Shown one piece after another: positions 22,269 to 34,095 of a stretch of DNA of 64,000 nucleotides (within the stretch, counting starts at the first letter, position 1; every line of letters begins with the position of its first letter). This stretch comes from Plumapathes pennacea (Eukaryota; Cnidaria; Anthozoa; Antipatharia; Myriopathidae). The stretch spans positions 17,851,591-17,915,590 of the forward strand of contig OZ038469.1 in assembly GCA_964036295.1 (NCBI GenBank), given 5' to 3'. Under the pieces are notes generated by a model. That model saw nothing but the letters and a program-made list of their open reading frames with translations, made no database searches and was not told where the DNA came from. The translations under genes were made by a program, and so were the position numbers.

Positions 22269-23495
22269 TCAGTTTCTGTTTAGTTTATTTACCACAGCAC
22301 AATTTGAAGGAGTTATTAAAATAACTTTACCACACAAACCCTCTTTGATTCCACCCACTGGTAGAGCATAATGTTCAACCTTTTTTAAAGGATCAAATTC
22401 AACCAAATTCAAGTTACTTAAGTGTAGTGCACCCAAGGGCCACACCCCACAGTGCCTGGATTTTCCCTGTTTTGCTAGGAAGTATATATGATCCTTGTCA
22501 AGGTTTTGTGGAATGCTAACCTCATGGTTACAGTGATATAACAAGGGTTGTTTGAGGTCTTCTTCAGCAGTGCTCCAGTCAAAGTGTTCATCTTCACACA
22601 CGCATAAGAAACCTGAAGATGAAACAAAGACAGTGTGATTTTGAGTGATTTGATGTTTATCTGCAATCAGGTCTCACATTTTTACCTCACTCCTCCCTCC
22701 ACCCTCTCTGCACTATTCTAGACAACGGTCTTTACTCACCAGTAAGCAGGGCCCAGTGTGCTCTGTGTCCTTGTGCCATACATGGTTCATGATTTTTTGC
22801 TGCATCATAAGCCACAAGCACAGGATGTCCCTTCACCATATGAGACAACAATAGTCTGAACTCTTCAAGTCCACTTGACATCACTGAAGTATTCAACCCA
22901 TAGAAGGATCGAGAAAGTTCTGCTAAGTTTTCTGCTGAGAACATCTCTCCTTTTTGGGTGAAGCATCTCTGCTGTGCCAAACAAAGTAAGTCTTCTATTT
23001 CCTTGAGTTTAAGTTGTTCATCTTTGGGTGCTTTTTCATTTCCCCAGGGATTTCTTGATACACATAGTCGTGCCATTTCTGCTGCCATACTCAAGGCCAC
23101 TATGCCACACCTAAGAGAGGAAATCTGAATTTTTAATACATCAGTTCAGAGAAGAGATTGGTTGATTGATGCTTATTTGGTTCATTGCGCCCACGTTTTT
23201 GCAAAGAAGCGCAAGAAAACATCAGAAAGAAAGGACTGGATAAACTTCAAAACAGCCAAAGCTTAGGTACTTACACTGGTCTGTCACCTTGCAGCCAAGA
23301 GGATACGCGAATGTTTTGAAGAAGCCATCTCGAGTTTGGCTTTCGCTTGCTTGCATTACCAACGATCGTTCGACACTGTTCTACTTCATCCTTCAGTCTG
23401 TCGGTCGTCCTATTGAACGCAATCTCTAAGCCAGCTGTCGCACTTGTTTTAGTGAGAGACAGTGAAGGTAAAGGGGGTGGGACCGGTGCACTCAT
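22269..23495 (-). CDS. ACTMAP: Actin maturation protease (C19orf54/ACTMAP family)
   Basis: In animals this cysteine protease trims the acetylated N-terminal residue(s) of newly made actin in the cytosol. Exons: 23495-23275, 23110-22740, 22612-22269; phases 2 and 1 close to 311 aa. A proline-rich N-terminus (APVPPPLPSL) is typical. The catalytic Cys lies in CGIVALSM (C75), the His in GHRAHWALL (H191). Also seen are FTQKGEMFS, NHEPCMAQGH, LAKQGKSRH and the end motif LPVGGIKEGLCGKVILITP, all diagnostic for the family. The length is close to the human protein. Its 3' end converges with the bZIP gene, about 360 bp apart. Confidence 0.93.
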
Positions 23496-23621
23496 TTCTT
23501 TGCACGTTCGTCCGCCATTTTAACGGCCAAAAGCCTGGGGCGAGGAGAGGAATCTGGCACTATACCTTGTTTGGGTTAGAGTGAATCGTTGCCTTGGCAT
23601 GTTCATGCCCAGTGAGTACAG

Positions 23622-23646
23622 TTTTGTGTGTGTGTGTGTGTGTGTA
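23622..23646. repeat. (TG)n microsatellite
   Basis: About eleven TG dinucleotides in a row, in the interval between the actin maturation protease start and the pinin 3' end. A simple repeat with no further function seen. Confidence 0.9.
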
Positions 23647-24277
23647 TTTGTGGGGGATATTATAAAGGGCAGATGACAGTATAAATATCTTTGCCCATTC
23701 TGCTCAAAAAGTAAACACAGAAGTAATGACTTAAATGCAAGCAAGACTGTTTATTAAAAAGTCACATATGTTCATTTCATATCATCTGTGATGACAAATA
23801 TACAAATTCTCCAGAATTGACAGCTGACCAGAGCTCTATGACAAGCATGTATGTCAATAATATCAATGCCCATCCAAGGTTTCTATCTGTTCTCTGACCA
23901 CCTGCCCTCTCTAAAAACTAACTACAAAATTGAACTGCCATGTGTTATCTCTTTCTCCTTCTCATCCCTCTTTCATTCTCTCTTATACTTCCCCTGGTTT
24001 GTTAACCTGTTTCTTCAGTTTACCACTTTAGTTGAATCCAACAAACAACCCTAATATACCTTCATGGAGTAGGAGGAGGTATAGAGGCTTTGTGGGAGGG
24101 GTTTAGGTAAGGTCTACTCAATGGATATGTGTTGTAAGATAGTCCACTTTAGAAAAGAATAGTAACGGTGTATGTCTGTGTGTGTGTGTCAAAGAGTGTG
24201 AAAAGACTGTATATGACCATAGATTGGTCCTGTAGACCAAGTGGGTGTAGGGTTGGGTGGATTGTCTATGCTGAGTT

Positions 24278-26708
24278 TCACTGGCTCTGCTCTAGCTCCC
24301 CCTCATCCAAACCATCATCCTGCAGACTGTGGTCAGCACTCTTCATTTCTACATCTCCTGCACTTATGAATGATTCATCCACCTCCTGAATCATTTCATC
24401 CCTAATTTCAACCCCTGTCTTACCATCACTGATACCCTCTTTTGAGCCAGACTCTCTGGCAATTTTTTCATTCTCAACTTCTGCTTCTAACTCTTCTTCA
24501 ATTTCTGCCCTTCTCTTTGCCATTGTCCCTAAAAACAGAAACAAACAGGCTTCACATATTGGTATATAGCCATAGGAGTAGATATAGGGGACTTTGCTGA
24601 GTGATCTACAATCTCAACTGGATTGACTCAAGACTGTTTCAACTTAAATGTTGTATTTATGTCGCCCTATAAATTGCCAAATATTTCCAAAAATATATAA
24701 TTATTTAAATGGTAGAAGAATACAGTAATAGGCCTATAAGTTTCTTTTATAGGGAACAGCACTACAAAACAGTTTCTGGAAAGGGACAGCATGCCTGTAA
24801 CAAGACAATACTTACTCTTTGTTGCCCTTGCCGATTCTTCCAGCAGTTTGGTTGTCTTCTCAGTGTGTTTTGCAGGTAGGTAGAACACAGAGGGCAAGGC
24901 CTTGGTCTTGATAAAGCCACACATCTTCAGTGCATGTGCATCCCATGCTTCTTGCTGAAATTAACACATCATTATGAACAACAGCCTTGAAAGAGTTGCT
25001 TGACAAGGATCACACAACACTGAAGTTTGTACATTTCCCATATTACACTAGCATCACCATACCCTCCCTTCCACAGCAGTCCAGCAGTCAGTCACACAGT
25101 ACATACACAAGTTGTTCAAACTGGAGTAGTCAGACTGAGTTTTGCACTTGACCAAATGTAAGATTACATGCATGCACCAATCATAGATTTGAACAAACTC
25201 ATTTGGATTTGCATTGAAGAGATCATTATTATTCAATGAGGTGATTACAAAAACCAAATCACAAATTACTTTTTATCCACTTTACTTTTTATTATTTTTT
25301 ATCACACTCACCAGTTCTGTCAAGTTAATCCTTCTCTCCAGTCTGCGAAGCTCTGCTTGTTTCGCTCTCCGTGTGCTGAACAATTCTTTTCTCTGGGTGG
25401 CAGCAGTTTCTCTTTCTTTTTCTTCTGCTTCTTCTAGCTTTTTGTTTATTTCTTCTCGTCTTCTTTCCTAATAATTAGAAGACAAAAACAAAATTCATAT
25501 AGAAGGATTCAGCACAGACTTGGCTGACGAGTTTCACTGTTTGCTAGATCCTACAATACCAACAGAAAACAAGGGATCATGTAGTACCCTTTCAGATTTC
25601 CTTGCACTGTCTGATTTGAATCTTTCCAATGTCCCACGTAACATTCCAAACATTCTTCTATTCCTGCAAAGGAAAATGAGCCCAACACATCAGTGCATGT
25701 TTCATCAACAAACAGCACTCAGTACGTGGGGACAGGGGACTAAAATCTAGACTTAAGAAATATGTAACGCGTCACCGTGTAATATAGCCTCATCTAAACA
25801 CGTGGGAAGTTGGGAGAACACAAGAGTAGCGTAGGAAACCACGAGGCCGCTGACCCACCTTGACTTGGTTGTGTCGTCTGTCTTTGTCAACACCTCACGT
25901 TTTAAACGAGAAGGGCTTGGGGTGGCTACTACAGACGACTGGATAGCGGGCTGTTGAAAAGTCACAATATTAAACAAAAATCATACATAGAGTATGTGCA
26001 GTAACACAAAGACTTCTAATACCTTGCTGGCATCCTCATCCTCATCTTCACCTTCGCTATCCAGTCGAGATGAAGGATGCTTTCCATCCAGTGAAATCCT
26101 GCTTGTTACCACGCGGCTCCAAACCCTAAAAGAATAATGTTACTTGATCACAAGCATACTTCTTCTTTCCATGTGTAGCTGGTCAGATGATCAATTCTCC
26201 CTTCACCACTCATACATTTTAAGGTATGTTGAGAGAATTCACATTGATCAGAACATAAGGGCAAGATTTAAGCACTGGGGCACTAGATTTTAGCAGTCGT
26301 GTGTACATGACATCAAGATTCCAGCACAGAAATTTTATTTATCTGAATAATCGAATATCTATGTCACGTGGATGTAAGACGAACCTGGGTTGGCCTCCGG
26401 TGCTGACTCGTCGTTTCGCCATGGGTCCGCCGGTGTTCCTCTCCACGAAGTCCCTCTTCAGCATCACCCGTCTTCCTGCCGTCGGTCTAACAATAAAAGC
26501 ACCATAAGCTCATCAAGTTTCCTGATGACTCGACACCAGCTGTTTTAAGTCCAGTTCATTACGATGACACGAGTAATCACAGTAGTAATTTCAAATACCT
26601 GAACTCCGAAGGATCTCTTCCTATCAGTTTCTTGATGTCTTCATCTACGCTTCTGAGCCCTTCTCTCGCTATTTCCACTTCACGTTGCAGATCTGCCACA
26701 CTCGCCAT
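24278..26708 (-). CDS. PNN: Pinin, short form without the SR-rich tail
   Basis: Pinin is a nuclear-speckle and exon-junction-associated splicing factor. Exons: 26708-26599, 26486-26385, 26125-26023, 25950-25859, 25663-25588, 25467-25312, 24954-24816, 24528-24278; phases close to 342 aa. Diagnostic stretches in order: LIGRDPSEFRP (N-terminal pinin/SDK domain), PAIQSSVVAT, NRRMFGMLRGTLERFK, RRAKQAELRRLERR, QEAWDAHALKMCGFIKTK, PSVFYLPAKHTEKTTKLLEES. The last exon is a Glu-rich coiled coil and stops; the long Ser-Arg tail of vertebrate pinin is absent. The exon 2 donor (AG/GTTCGT) is weak, so that boundary is less sure. Confidence 0.92.
25767..25850. repeat. 84-bp dispersed repeat in a pinin intron (second copy at 60414)
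   Basis: The sequence from ACGCGTCACCGTGTAATATA to CCACGAGGCCGC is almost identical to 60414-60498, differing at only a few bases. It lies within 10 bp of the pinin exon 4 donor. It is probably a piece of a mobile element terminal region; the family was not identified. Confidence 0.8.
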
Positions 26709-27055
26709 CTTTGCGCTTCGTCGCTTTGATCACGTGTAAACAGAGCTGAGCCCACACACATCTGAGTCAGCTAAACTAGTTTCAGGCCCTTTTAGACTTC
26801 CTTTCCGACTTCCGCCAGCGCAACATGGTCTCGAACCTGAGATTAGAGATTATTCACAATTGTGAATCATGCCAAAATTATCATATATCGACAATCATGC
26901 GCGTGGCACTGGGACTGGGATCGTTTGCATCTTTCAATAATGGCGGATAAGGAGGGCAGACACATTAACCCTTTTACTTTTCAAACGTCTTGTCACAGGG
27001 AGGCCACACAAAACTCACTGTGAGTACAGGCCAAAAGAAGCCCCAAGGAAAGATC

Positions 27056-27930
27056 ATGGGCAAGACTTTGAAGATTTTTTCCAGTACTGTTTCAGGTGCA
27101 ATTTTTTTATGTGATCTTTTTTCTGTGTAACTGATATTTTATACTGAGTGTTGTGAATTACATTATGCTTGTGTGTAGGTGGATGTACAAGAGGGTATAC
27201 ATGCACATAAATACATGTGTGCGAAGCAGTTAGTTTGTGTGTTTCTATATTCCCTATTCACAGCAAAAAAGCCACTGTATATATTTGTCATAGTACTTTT
27301 GATGTGCCTATTTATGTGTGTATTATATACTTATATTTGCACATTTAATATTTTTTCTTCAGTTGATATGACTCATGTTAATGGCGACAAAGCCACCTCG
27401 ATGAGCAGAGTTTCAGCTGCAAGTATGTCTGTGTGAGATGATGCTCTATATTTTAGTGGAGGGATATTTAAATAGTGGCAGTGATGGCAATAAATAACCT
27501 TACTTTCTCATTACCTGAAATCCCATATGGTCCAGTGGTTAGGATGCGACGCTATCTTCAGTGTCGAGGCCCAGGTTCAAGTCCTGGTGTGGGATTTTTC
27601 TTCCTATTCTAACTTCTTCTTCCTCTTCTTCATCTTCTAACAGAGTCAGGAGTTTGCAAACGAGCAATACTAAAAATTCTATTTTGCATTGTTAATGCTC
27701 ACGGTCTGTCAATTAGGGCACTGAAGAAGCTGGCAGGGCTACTCCAAGTATGTTTATTAGTATTACAATCATTACTGCAAGTATCATCAGGAATAATAGG
27801 GATAAATGTGTTACAGAAAAACAGTTGCCCCCTTTTTGACTTACTTAAAAAATCAGCAGATGTACTCCTCAAAGAGTGGCAGACTAGGAAGGCTCCACTC
27901 CATCAAAGATGGAATGCACAAGCAGTTTAA
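27056..27930 (+). CDS. Small unknown spliced gene (5' end uncertain)
   Basis: Exons: 27056-27095, 27363-27422, 27644-27747, 27817-27930; phases 1, 1, 0 close to 105 aa from the ATG in ATCATGG. The protein is basic and helical (KRAILKILFCIVNAHG, LSIRALKKLAGLLQ, FDLLKKSADVLLKEWQTRK). No family was recognised. The exon may extend further 5' to an acceptor at about 26999; another ATG at 26940 (MADKEGRHINPF) hits a stop unless spliced. It lies head to head with pinin, which suggests a shared promoter. The unbroken frame across three introns supports a real gene. Confidence 0.55.
27521..27594 (+). tRNA. tRNA-Glu-like gene or pseudogene inside an intron
   Basis: The acceptor stem TCCCATA pairs with TGTGGGA. 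The A box (TGGTCCAGTGG) and B box (GGTTCAAGTCC) fit RNA polymerase III consensus. The T arm CCAGG-TTCAAGT-CCTGG is perfect and a T5 terminator follows at 27595. Acceptor, D and T arms look like tRNA-Glu. The anticodon arm is 20 nt instead of 17: CGACGC/GTGTCG form six pairs around an 8-nt loop TATCTTCA, so a TTC anticodon would sit in a distorted loop. It is therefore either a tRNA-derived element (SINE head) or a defective tRNA. Confidence 0.6.
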
Positions 27931-29259
27931 ATAAAAGCTAGGCAGACTGTCGTGAAGACCTTTTAATACCATAATGTCCACCCATGCGGTTGCTGACGGC
28001 ACTTATGACATGTGTAATAGCAACAATGCTCCCATTTGTTTATCACCATAGCCACAAGTATTGTGGCCCTTGTGATCAAACTGTGAGTTTTTACCATTTC
28101 TTGAGTGCAATATAGCTGCTGAATGCTTTTTAGACCTGTTCAACCAGCGTTCAACGGATGTTGAAAAGTTTGCAGGCTTGTGATTACAATACCGCACGAT
28201 ACATATTCACCTTATTCACCAGTTTTCTAACAGTTCACCCTCACAGTTATTTTAAAACATGCGTGTTAATATGTACATGACTGTGTGGATGTTTGTATGT
28301 TGTTGCTATTTTATGACAGAATTTCAGAGTCCTCTAAGCAATGCATGAAGCTGCACTGAAAAATTTGCTGAGAAACTAGAATTGAAGTTCTGGTGCCCAG
28401 ATACAATACGATCACCGACATATCGCTGGACAGTGTAGAGATTCTTGAGGGTGCCTTTCCTTGACATTATTATCAAGTGGCAGTTTACATTATATTGCTT
28501 TAATTATATATACAAGGTAATATTTGTTTTGTACTGTAAGGACTTTTTTCTTTCCGTTCATTAAAGGTGTTCCTGTTTGTGGTAAACTGATTAATCCTCG
28601 AGAAGATTGGCACAATCAAGCTGTGCATCAACTGGCAAAAAGTTGATAAACAATGAAATGTCAGGCTTCTTGGTTTTGTGTAGGGAGACTTAATACGGGC
28701 TTAAAAGCAAAGATACATCTCATAAACGAGGAGCAGACCACAATCGGCACAATTGTGGGTTTGATAAAACAATGAAACTTGTTCTGTTACTTTGTCCAAA
28801 TACTAAATGAAAGTTTACGTGAATTGTTTCTTTCTATTTTTTGCCAGATATTGTTGCGGCAACTAATGGTTCACACGAATCACGCAGGGTGACACTACTT
28901 AAACGTCAAGCCCTCAGAAATCTTGAACCTAATAACTTCAATACAGCTAAATTCTTAATAAATATGCTCATGAAGAACTCGAAGGTGTGATCGCTCTTGC
29001 TGTCCTTGGAGCAAGTTCTTGAAGAATTTTGCGTATAAAAAGGTCACACCTAGCTTGACGATATTACCCCAACACCCCCTAGTCACGTATATATATGTTG
29101 GTTGGTCAACCTACTATTTGCAAGAAGTAGTCAAAATATTGTTTTCTTCCCTTGGTGATATCAATAGGTTTAAAGTAATAAAATTTGCAAAAGGCACAGT
29201 GTTCTGACTGATTTTATGTTTATTACAATAACGCACATACACGAACGACCGTAAACTGT

Positions 29260-29430
29260 GTTCGAGAGGGATGGAGAGTAGGAAACCCCTAACATTACAT
29301 CCAAAAGCATTAAATTCTGCATCACAAGAAATCTCAATGAAGTCTAGCCCCCTAGCCCCCATCGGCTTGATGTGATCGGCTATGTCCTCTTCTGTTGCGC
29401 TTGGAAAAGCTCTGATGATTACTCGATCAC
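29260..29430 (-). mobile_element. Possible retroelement ORF scrap
   Basis: The frame reads RAFPSATEEDIADHIKP and continues in a pattern seen in hydrolase-like ORFs of some cnidarian retroelements. It is short, lacks flanking domains, and the assignment is a pattern guess. The (CAGA)n tract lies at its 5' side. Confidence 0.3.
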
Positions 29431-29769
29431 AGATAGACAAACAGACAGATAGAAAGACAGGCAGACAAACAGACAGACAGAAAGACTGACCCCCACCTTT
29501 CAAGCAAAATCTGCTCAAATAACGTCAATAATGCTTTGCAATTTGTGCTAGGTATGTATTAACATGTACAAGTAGGAGGCGAGCAGCCCAGGAACAGCAT
29601 CTAGCATTTTCTGTTAAGGACTGGTGCACGGCACACTTTGAACAATTTGTAATTAATCTATATCAAATGGACCTCCCACTAGCAAAATCTGGGGCTGAAT
29701 GAATTAGTTCTTTATGCTTCCATCAACATCACAGTCCCTCTGAAAATAGAAGGCAAAAGTGTCAAGACA

Positions 29770-29960
29770 AATTATCTATACCCTATTTCAGACCCAACCA
29801 CAAAAATGTATACCCTATTTCAGAACTATTTCAGATATTTTTTTCATGTCCACAACAACCGATTTCTGTTAAAATCATACCATATCCCAGGCCAAAAAGA
29901 CAAAATATTGATACCCTATTTCAGACCAAAAAGGCAAAATCTATACCCAATTCAGACTAA
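29770..29960 (+). repeat. Short direct repeats of TACCCTATTTCAGA
   Basis: The motif ATACCCTATTTCAGA recurs at about 29778, 29809 and 29910 with a weaker ATACCCAATTCAGA at 29942, with AAAAAGGCAAAAT-type spacers. It looks like a small degenerate tandem or composite repeat. No function is evident. Confidence 0.6.
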
Positions 29961-30325
29961 AACTGCTTGAAAATGATACCCCTTGGGGCAGCACATACAT
30001 ATATGACTTATATATATACATATGAAAGTACCCCCCTCCCCCCCTTTTTTTTCTGGGTGCATCCCATAGTATTCTTAAAGTGCTTCCAAAGCTCTCTAGG
30101 GCTTTAACTGTTCTCAATAGACTCTTAAAAATAAAGACTTTGCTTTTTTGATGGATCTTGTTGCCAACTGGCCGGAATTGTCTGTTTTTTCCTTTGTACA
30201 GTTTACTCTTTTGTTTCAGTTCTTTGTATTCTACCATATGTTACTTCTTTTTGGGCTACTTAAGGCAATAGCTTTTTTATCAGTCTTCAGTCAGTCAATA
30301 AATCAATCAACCTTTCTGTGTATCT

Positions 30326-32330
30326 GTGAAGTGGGCCCAACAAATCTTCAGCAACCAGACATCTCACGAGTCTAGAGTCGAGTCATCAACATTTTTGGTC
30401 CTTCGAGCCGGATGGCAGAATTTGGAAATGATTGACTCTAATCAAGAGTTGGAAGGTTCACCAAGACCGAGAGAAGATTTAAACATCAAAGCAAATGAGT
30501 ATGCAACAAGCACAAAGCAAGACGTTGTCAGCGGCGCAAGAACAAAAAAGCCCACAGCGAAAGGCATGGCTTTTCAAGCCCACATTAAATGGCAAAACAG
30601 TCAATCTGCCCAAAGGAAAATATTGCATCAAATGAAGAAAATAGAACTTCTCACTGAAGACTATGACAATCTGCACATAGTTCAGAGTGAACTGAAGACT
30701 CTGCGTGAAGTTCTTGAAGACCTGCAGAAAACACAGTCTTATGTGGTACTCTGACCACAAAGGAAGAAAAACTCATTGCAAGGGACTAATACCAAGAGCA
30801 CATGATAATGGGTGATTTCATTGACAAAATCGGAAATTGGACTATTTTGGCAAAGCGCCAAATAGAGGAACAGCTCAATAACGGTTCAGTTATCTCCAAA
30901 CTGTCTAACCGTTCCAAGGCTTCTTTAAGAGCTTCATCTGTCTCTACGAGAGCCAGAGAAAGAGTCGAAGCAGCAGAATTAGTTGCCAGAGCCGCTATGC
31001 TATGAGAAAAAACAAGCTCTTCAAAATGAAACTGTAAGGCTTGAACTGCAAGAAGGGGTTGGAGTGGCTCAAGCTCGTGAGCACGCATACGCTCAAGTGG
31101 AACAAGAACTGAACTTTAACGACGGGATGAATGAATATCTCGATGAACACAAAGTTACAGTCGCAGCAACCCGCTTCTGCTTTATCAAACCTGGCTTTAT
31201 CTGTCTCTCAACCTATTGAGCTACGGTCCCCAGTGACGAGCGTGATTACAACCAGATTTTCACTGAAAGCAGACAAATTCCCTGTAACCAAACTTTTGAA
31301 GAACTGTACTCGGAAGGACAACCAAAGAAACTGATAAAGGGGTGTCTATTCGTGGACCCCAAGAAGGGTTACCTGGAAGCAAAACAGCTGCTGGAAGAAA
31401 AGTACGGTGACACGTAGAGGATCTCCAATGCTTACCTCAAGAAAGTAACTGAATGGCCGACCATGAAAATGGGAGATGACGGTGCCCTTGATCTGTATTC
31501 AACTTTCCTGACCCAATGCCTTAGCCATGTCACTCTCTTTCTTTACGATCTTGGACCACTCACAGAAATCATCAAAACATAGTGAAGAAGCTCCCAATGC
31601 AGCTGCAGGATCATTGGTGCAGTGAAACCAATGGATCAGCCAATAACGGGCCCAGTATCTGACACGGAAACTTGCAAGACGGAATGGACATGGCAAAGCT
31701 ATCAATCCCCAGATGCTACAACAAGAGTGAAGGTCGCATGGTACAGCACCAACGTCATGTGTTTGCTGATGCGTCTGAAACTGCCTTTAGCGCTGTAGCT
31801 TACCTAAGACTCCAGTCTGAAGACGGCATTCACCACTGCTCCTTTGTGCTTGGAAAGGTGAAGTACTGAGATTAGAGCTGCAAGCCGCAGTCCTGACAGT
31901 ATGGATTGGCCAAACCACCCAGAGAGAGCTAGATATTTAGGCTGAGTAGATCACCTACTGGACAGATTGAACTACCATGCTCCAGTATACCAAGAGTGAG
32001 AAGGCCAGATTTCACACTTTTGTAGTCAACAGGGTTGCTGAATTGAGAGAAGGCTCGGATCCAAACAAGTGGAGGCATGCTCCTGGCTACCTAAACGCTT
32101 CTGACGACTGTTCCAGGGTCTTATCTGCACAAGACCTAACACAAGAAAGCCCATGGATCCAAGGACCGAGTTTCCTCTGGCAAGACGAAAGTCACTGGCC
32201 AGAACAAAAAATCTGCCAACCTCCTGATTACTATGACCCTGAAGTTGAAGTCGAGATGTGGTCCGCTTTCTCTTCCAAAGTGGACAACACCTTAATGGAT
32301 CCAGAGAAAACCTCCCCATGAATTAACCTA
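30326..32330 (+). mobile_element. Decayed BEL/Pao-type retroelement (copy 2, with Gag 5' part)
   Basis: This copy keeps more of the 5' end than copy 1. A Gag-like frame at 30326-30754 (helical; KWQNSQSAQRKILHQMKK, LEDLQKTQS) and 30802-31005 (coiled coil; SNRSKASLRASS, ARERVEAAELVARAAML) run into the segment shared with copy 1. Further on, 31672-31869 repeats the FADASETAFSAVAYLR motif and 31977-32321 the HAPGYLN/DCSR motifs. Stops and frameshifts separate all parts. No LTR was identified. Confidence 0.75.
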
Positions 32331-32522
32331 CGTAGAGTGACCGCATGGATCAAGAGATTCACTGCTAAATGCCAGAGAAAGCTGAAAAAGCAAGTGTCTA
32401 ATCTCACTGCAGATATGAGGTGTCCTTCAAGGAGTTAGCCTCTGTTTTATCACTCATTTCTAAACCAGTAGGGCATGGCACCAGCAACACTCAGAAACGT
32501 CTTGGTGAAGTACTCAATATTG

Positions 32523-32720
32523 TCAAGAACATTCCATCATACGTAGCTTCAGAGTATATATACATGAAAACTCCCTGCATTCCAGTTGGTATTCCAGGAA
32601 TTCACTCTCCGCATCTAATGTTGTGTCACCTAGCCAAGTCTCCGTGAAGATCAATACATCCAGTTGGAGTAGTAGCATTGGAGCTTGCACAGATTGGATT
32701 AGTTCTTGGAATGCGTGCAT
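32523..32720 (-). mobile_element. LINE endonuclease fragment (copy 2)
   Basis: Same 65-codon scrap as at 1542-1739, with the TETWLGD signature and a single Arg to Cys difference seen. Part of the duplicated unit. Confidence 0.6.
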
Positions 32721-32948
32721 ATAAATGCCCTGTGGTAACTGCTAGGCCAAGTTTGCTGACGCAACCTTCAACAAGTTGCTGCTGTGCACTGCAGCTCTTC
32801 TTGTACAGTTTTGCAACAGGGTTTTGTTGCAATTCTTACCACGACCCATGTCAACAAAAACAAAGACACATTCTTACCTTAGTCCAAGAGGTGTAAAGTG
32901 ATAGTCACACCAGGACAACAAGGAGACAACAGCAGGGTGAGAGGCAGT

Positions 32949-33327
32949 AACACGCCAGGGCGACAACCAAACACGCCAGGGCGACAACCTAACATGCCAG
33001 GGCGACAACCAAACACGCCAGGGCGACAACCAAACACGCCAGGGCGACAACCAAACACGCCAGGGCGACAACCAAACACGCCAGGGCGACAACCTAACAC
33101 GCCAGGGCGACAACCTAACACGCCAGGGCGACAACCTAACACGCCAGGGCGACAACCTAACACGCCAGGGCGACAACCAACACGCCAGGGCGACAACCAA
33201 ACACGCCAGGGCGACAACCTAACGAGCCAGGGCGACAACCTTACATGCCAGGGCGACAACCAAACACGCCAGGGCGACAACCAAACACGCCAGGGTGACA
33301 ACCAAACACGCCAGGGTGACAACCAAA
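32949..33327 (+). repeat. Minisatellite A, copy 2, about 18 units
   Basis: The same 21-bp unit as at 1967-2553 but ten units shorter, with one unit lacking a base near 33179, which shifts every downstream frame. Edge variants (TTACATGCC, GGGTGACAACC) match copy 1, so length changed in the middle. Confidence 0.95.
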
Positions 33328-33653
33328 CTGCCAACTGGACAACCCGATACGCCCAGTGTGTATACATTACAAAGCCAAGGAAGCATCCTACACGGCATCG
33401 AAACGCAGAACGCAAAGGCGACAATCAGACACGCCAGGGCGACAACCCCCCGCAGCTACCCAACACGCCTTACGACGGCAGGCAGGCACGAAATGGGGGA
33501 AGTAGGCACAAGACGAGAGGCGGTCGCAGCTATGCGCCGAGGATCGAGACGATAGGCCTGCCACATAATGACAGAACATATACCACAGCAAGACGTGCCA
33601 TTCCTGCCCGCAGCAAGACAGCATAAAGGTTTCGAGAAGACAGCCGGTTATCA

Positions 33654-34095
33654 CTGCAAGACGGCAGGAGGTCACTGCAAGACGGAAGGCGGTCGCAGCA
33701 AGACGGAAGGCGGTCGCAGCAAGACAGCAGGCGGTCGCAGCAAGACTACAGGCGGTCGCAGCAAGACGGGAGGCGGTCGCAGCAAGACAGGAGGCGGTCG
33801 CAGCAAGACGGGAGGCGGTCGCAGCAAGACGGCAGGCGGTCACAGCAAGACGGCAGGCGGTCGCAGCAAGACGGGAGGCGGTCGCAGCAAGACGGAAGGC
33901 GGTCGCAGCAAGACGGGAGGCGGTCACAGCAAGACGGGAGGCGGTCGCAGCAAGACGGAAGGCGGTCGCAGCAAGACGGGAGGCAGTCGCAGCAAGACGG
34001 GAGGCGGTCGCAGCAAGACGGCAGGCGGTCGCAGCAAGACGGGAGGCGGTCGCAGCAAGACGGGAGGCGGTCGCAGCAAGATGGAAGGTGGTTAC
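33654..34095 (+). repeat. Minisatellite B, copy 2, about 21 units
   Basis: The 21-bp GCAAGACGG-V-AGGCGGTCGCA unit. Here a third variant, GGGAGG, is frequent while it is absent in copy 1, and the CGCGG form that dominates copy 1 is absent here. The two arrays therefore evolved separately after duplication. Confidence 0.95.

Larger units (their letters stand above)
27931..30320. other. Gene-poor interval with repeats
   Basis: No host gene was recognised. It holds a decayed reverse-strand element frame at about 29260-29430, a CAGA-type microsatellite at about 29431-29487, and short direct repeats at about 29770-29960 (listed separately). It separates the gene block from the second copy of the duplicated unit. 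Confidence 0.5.
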
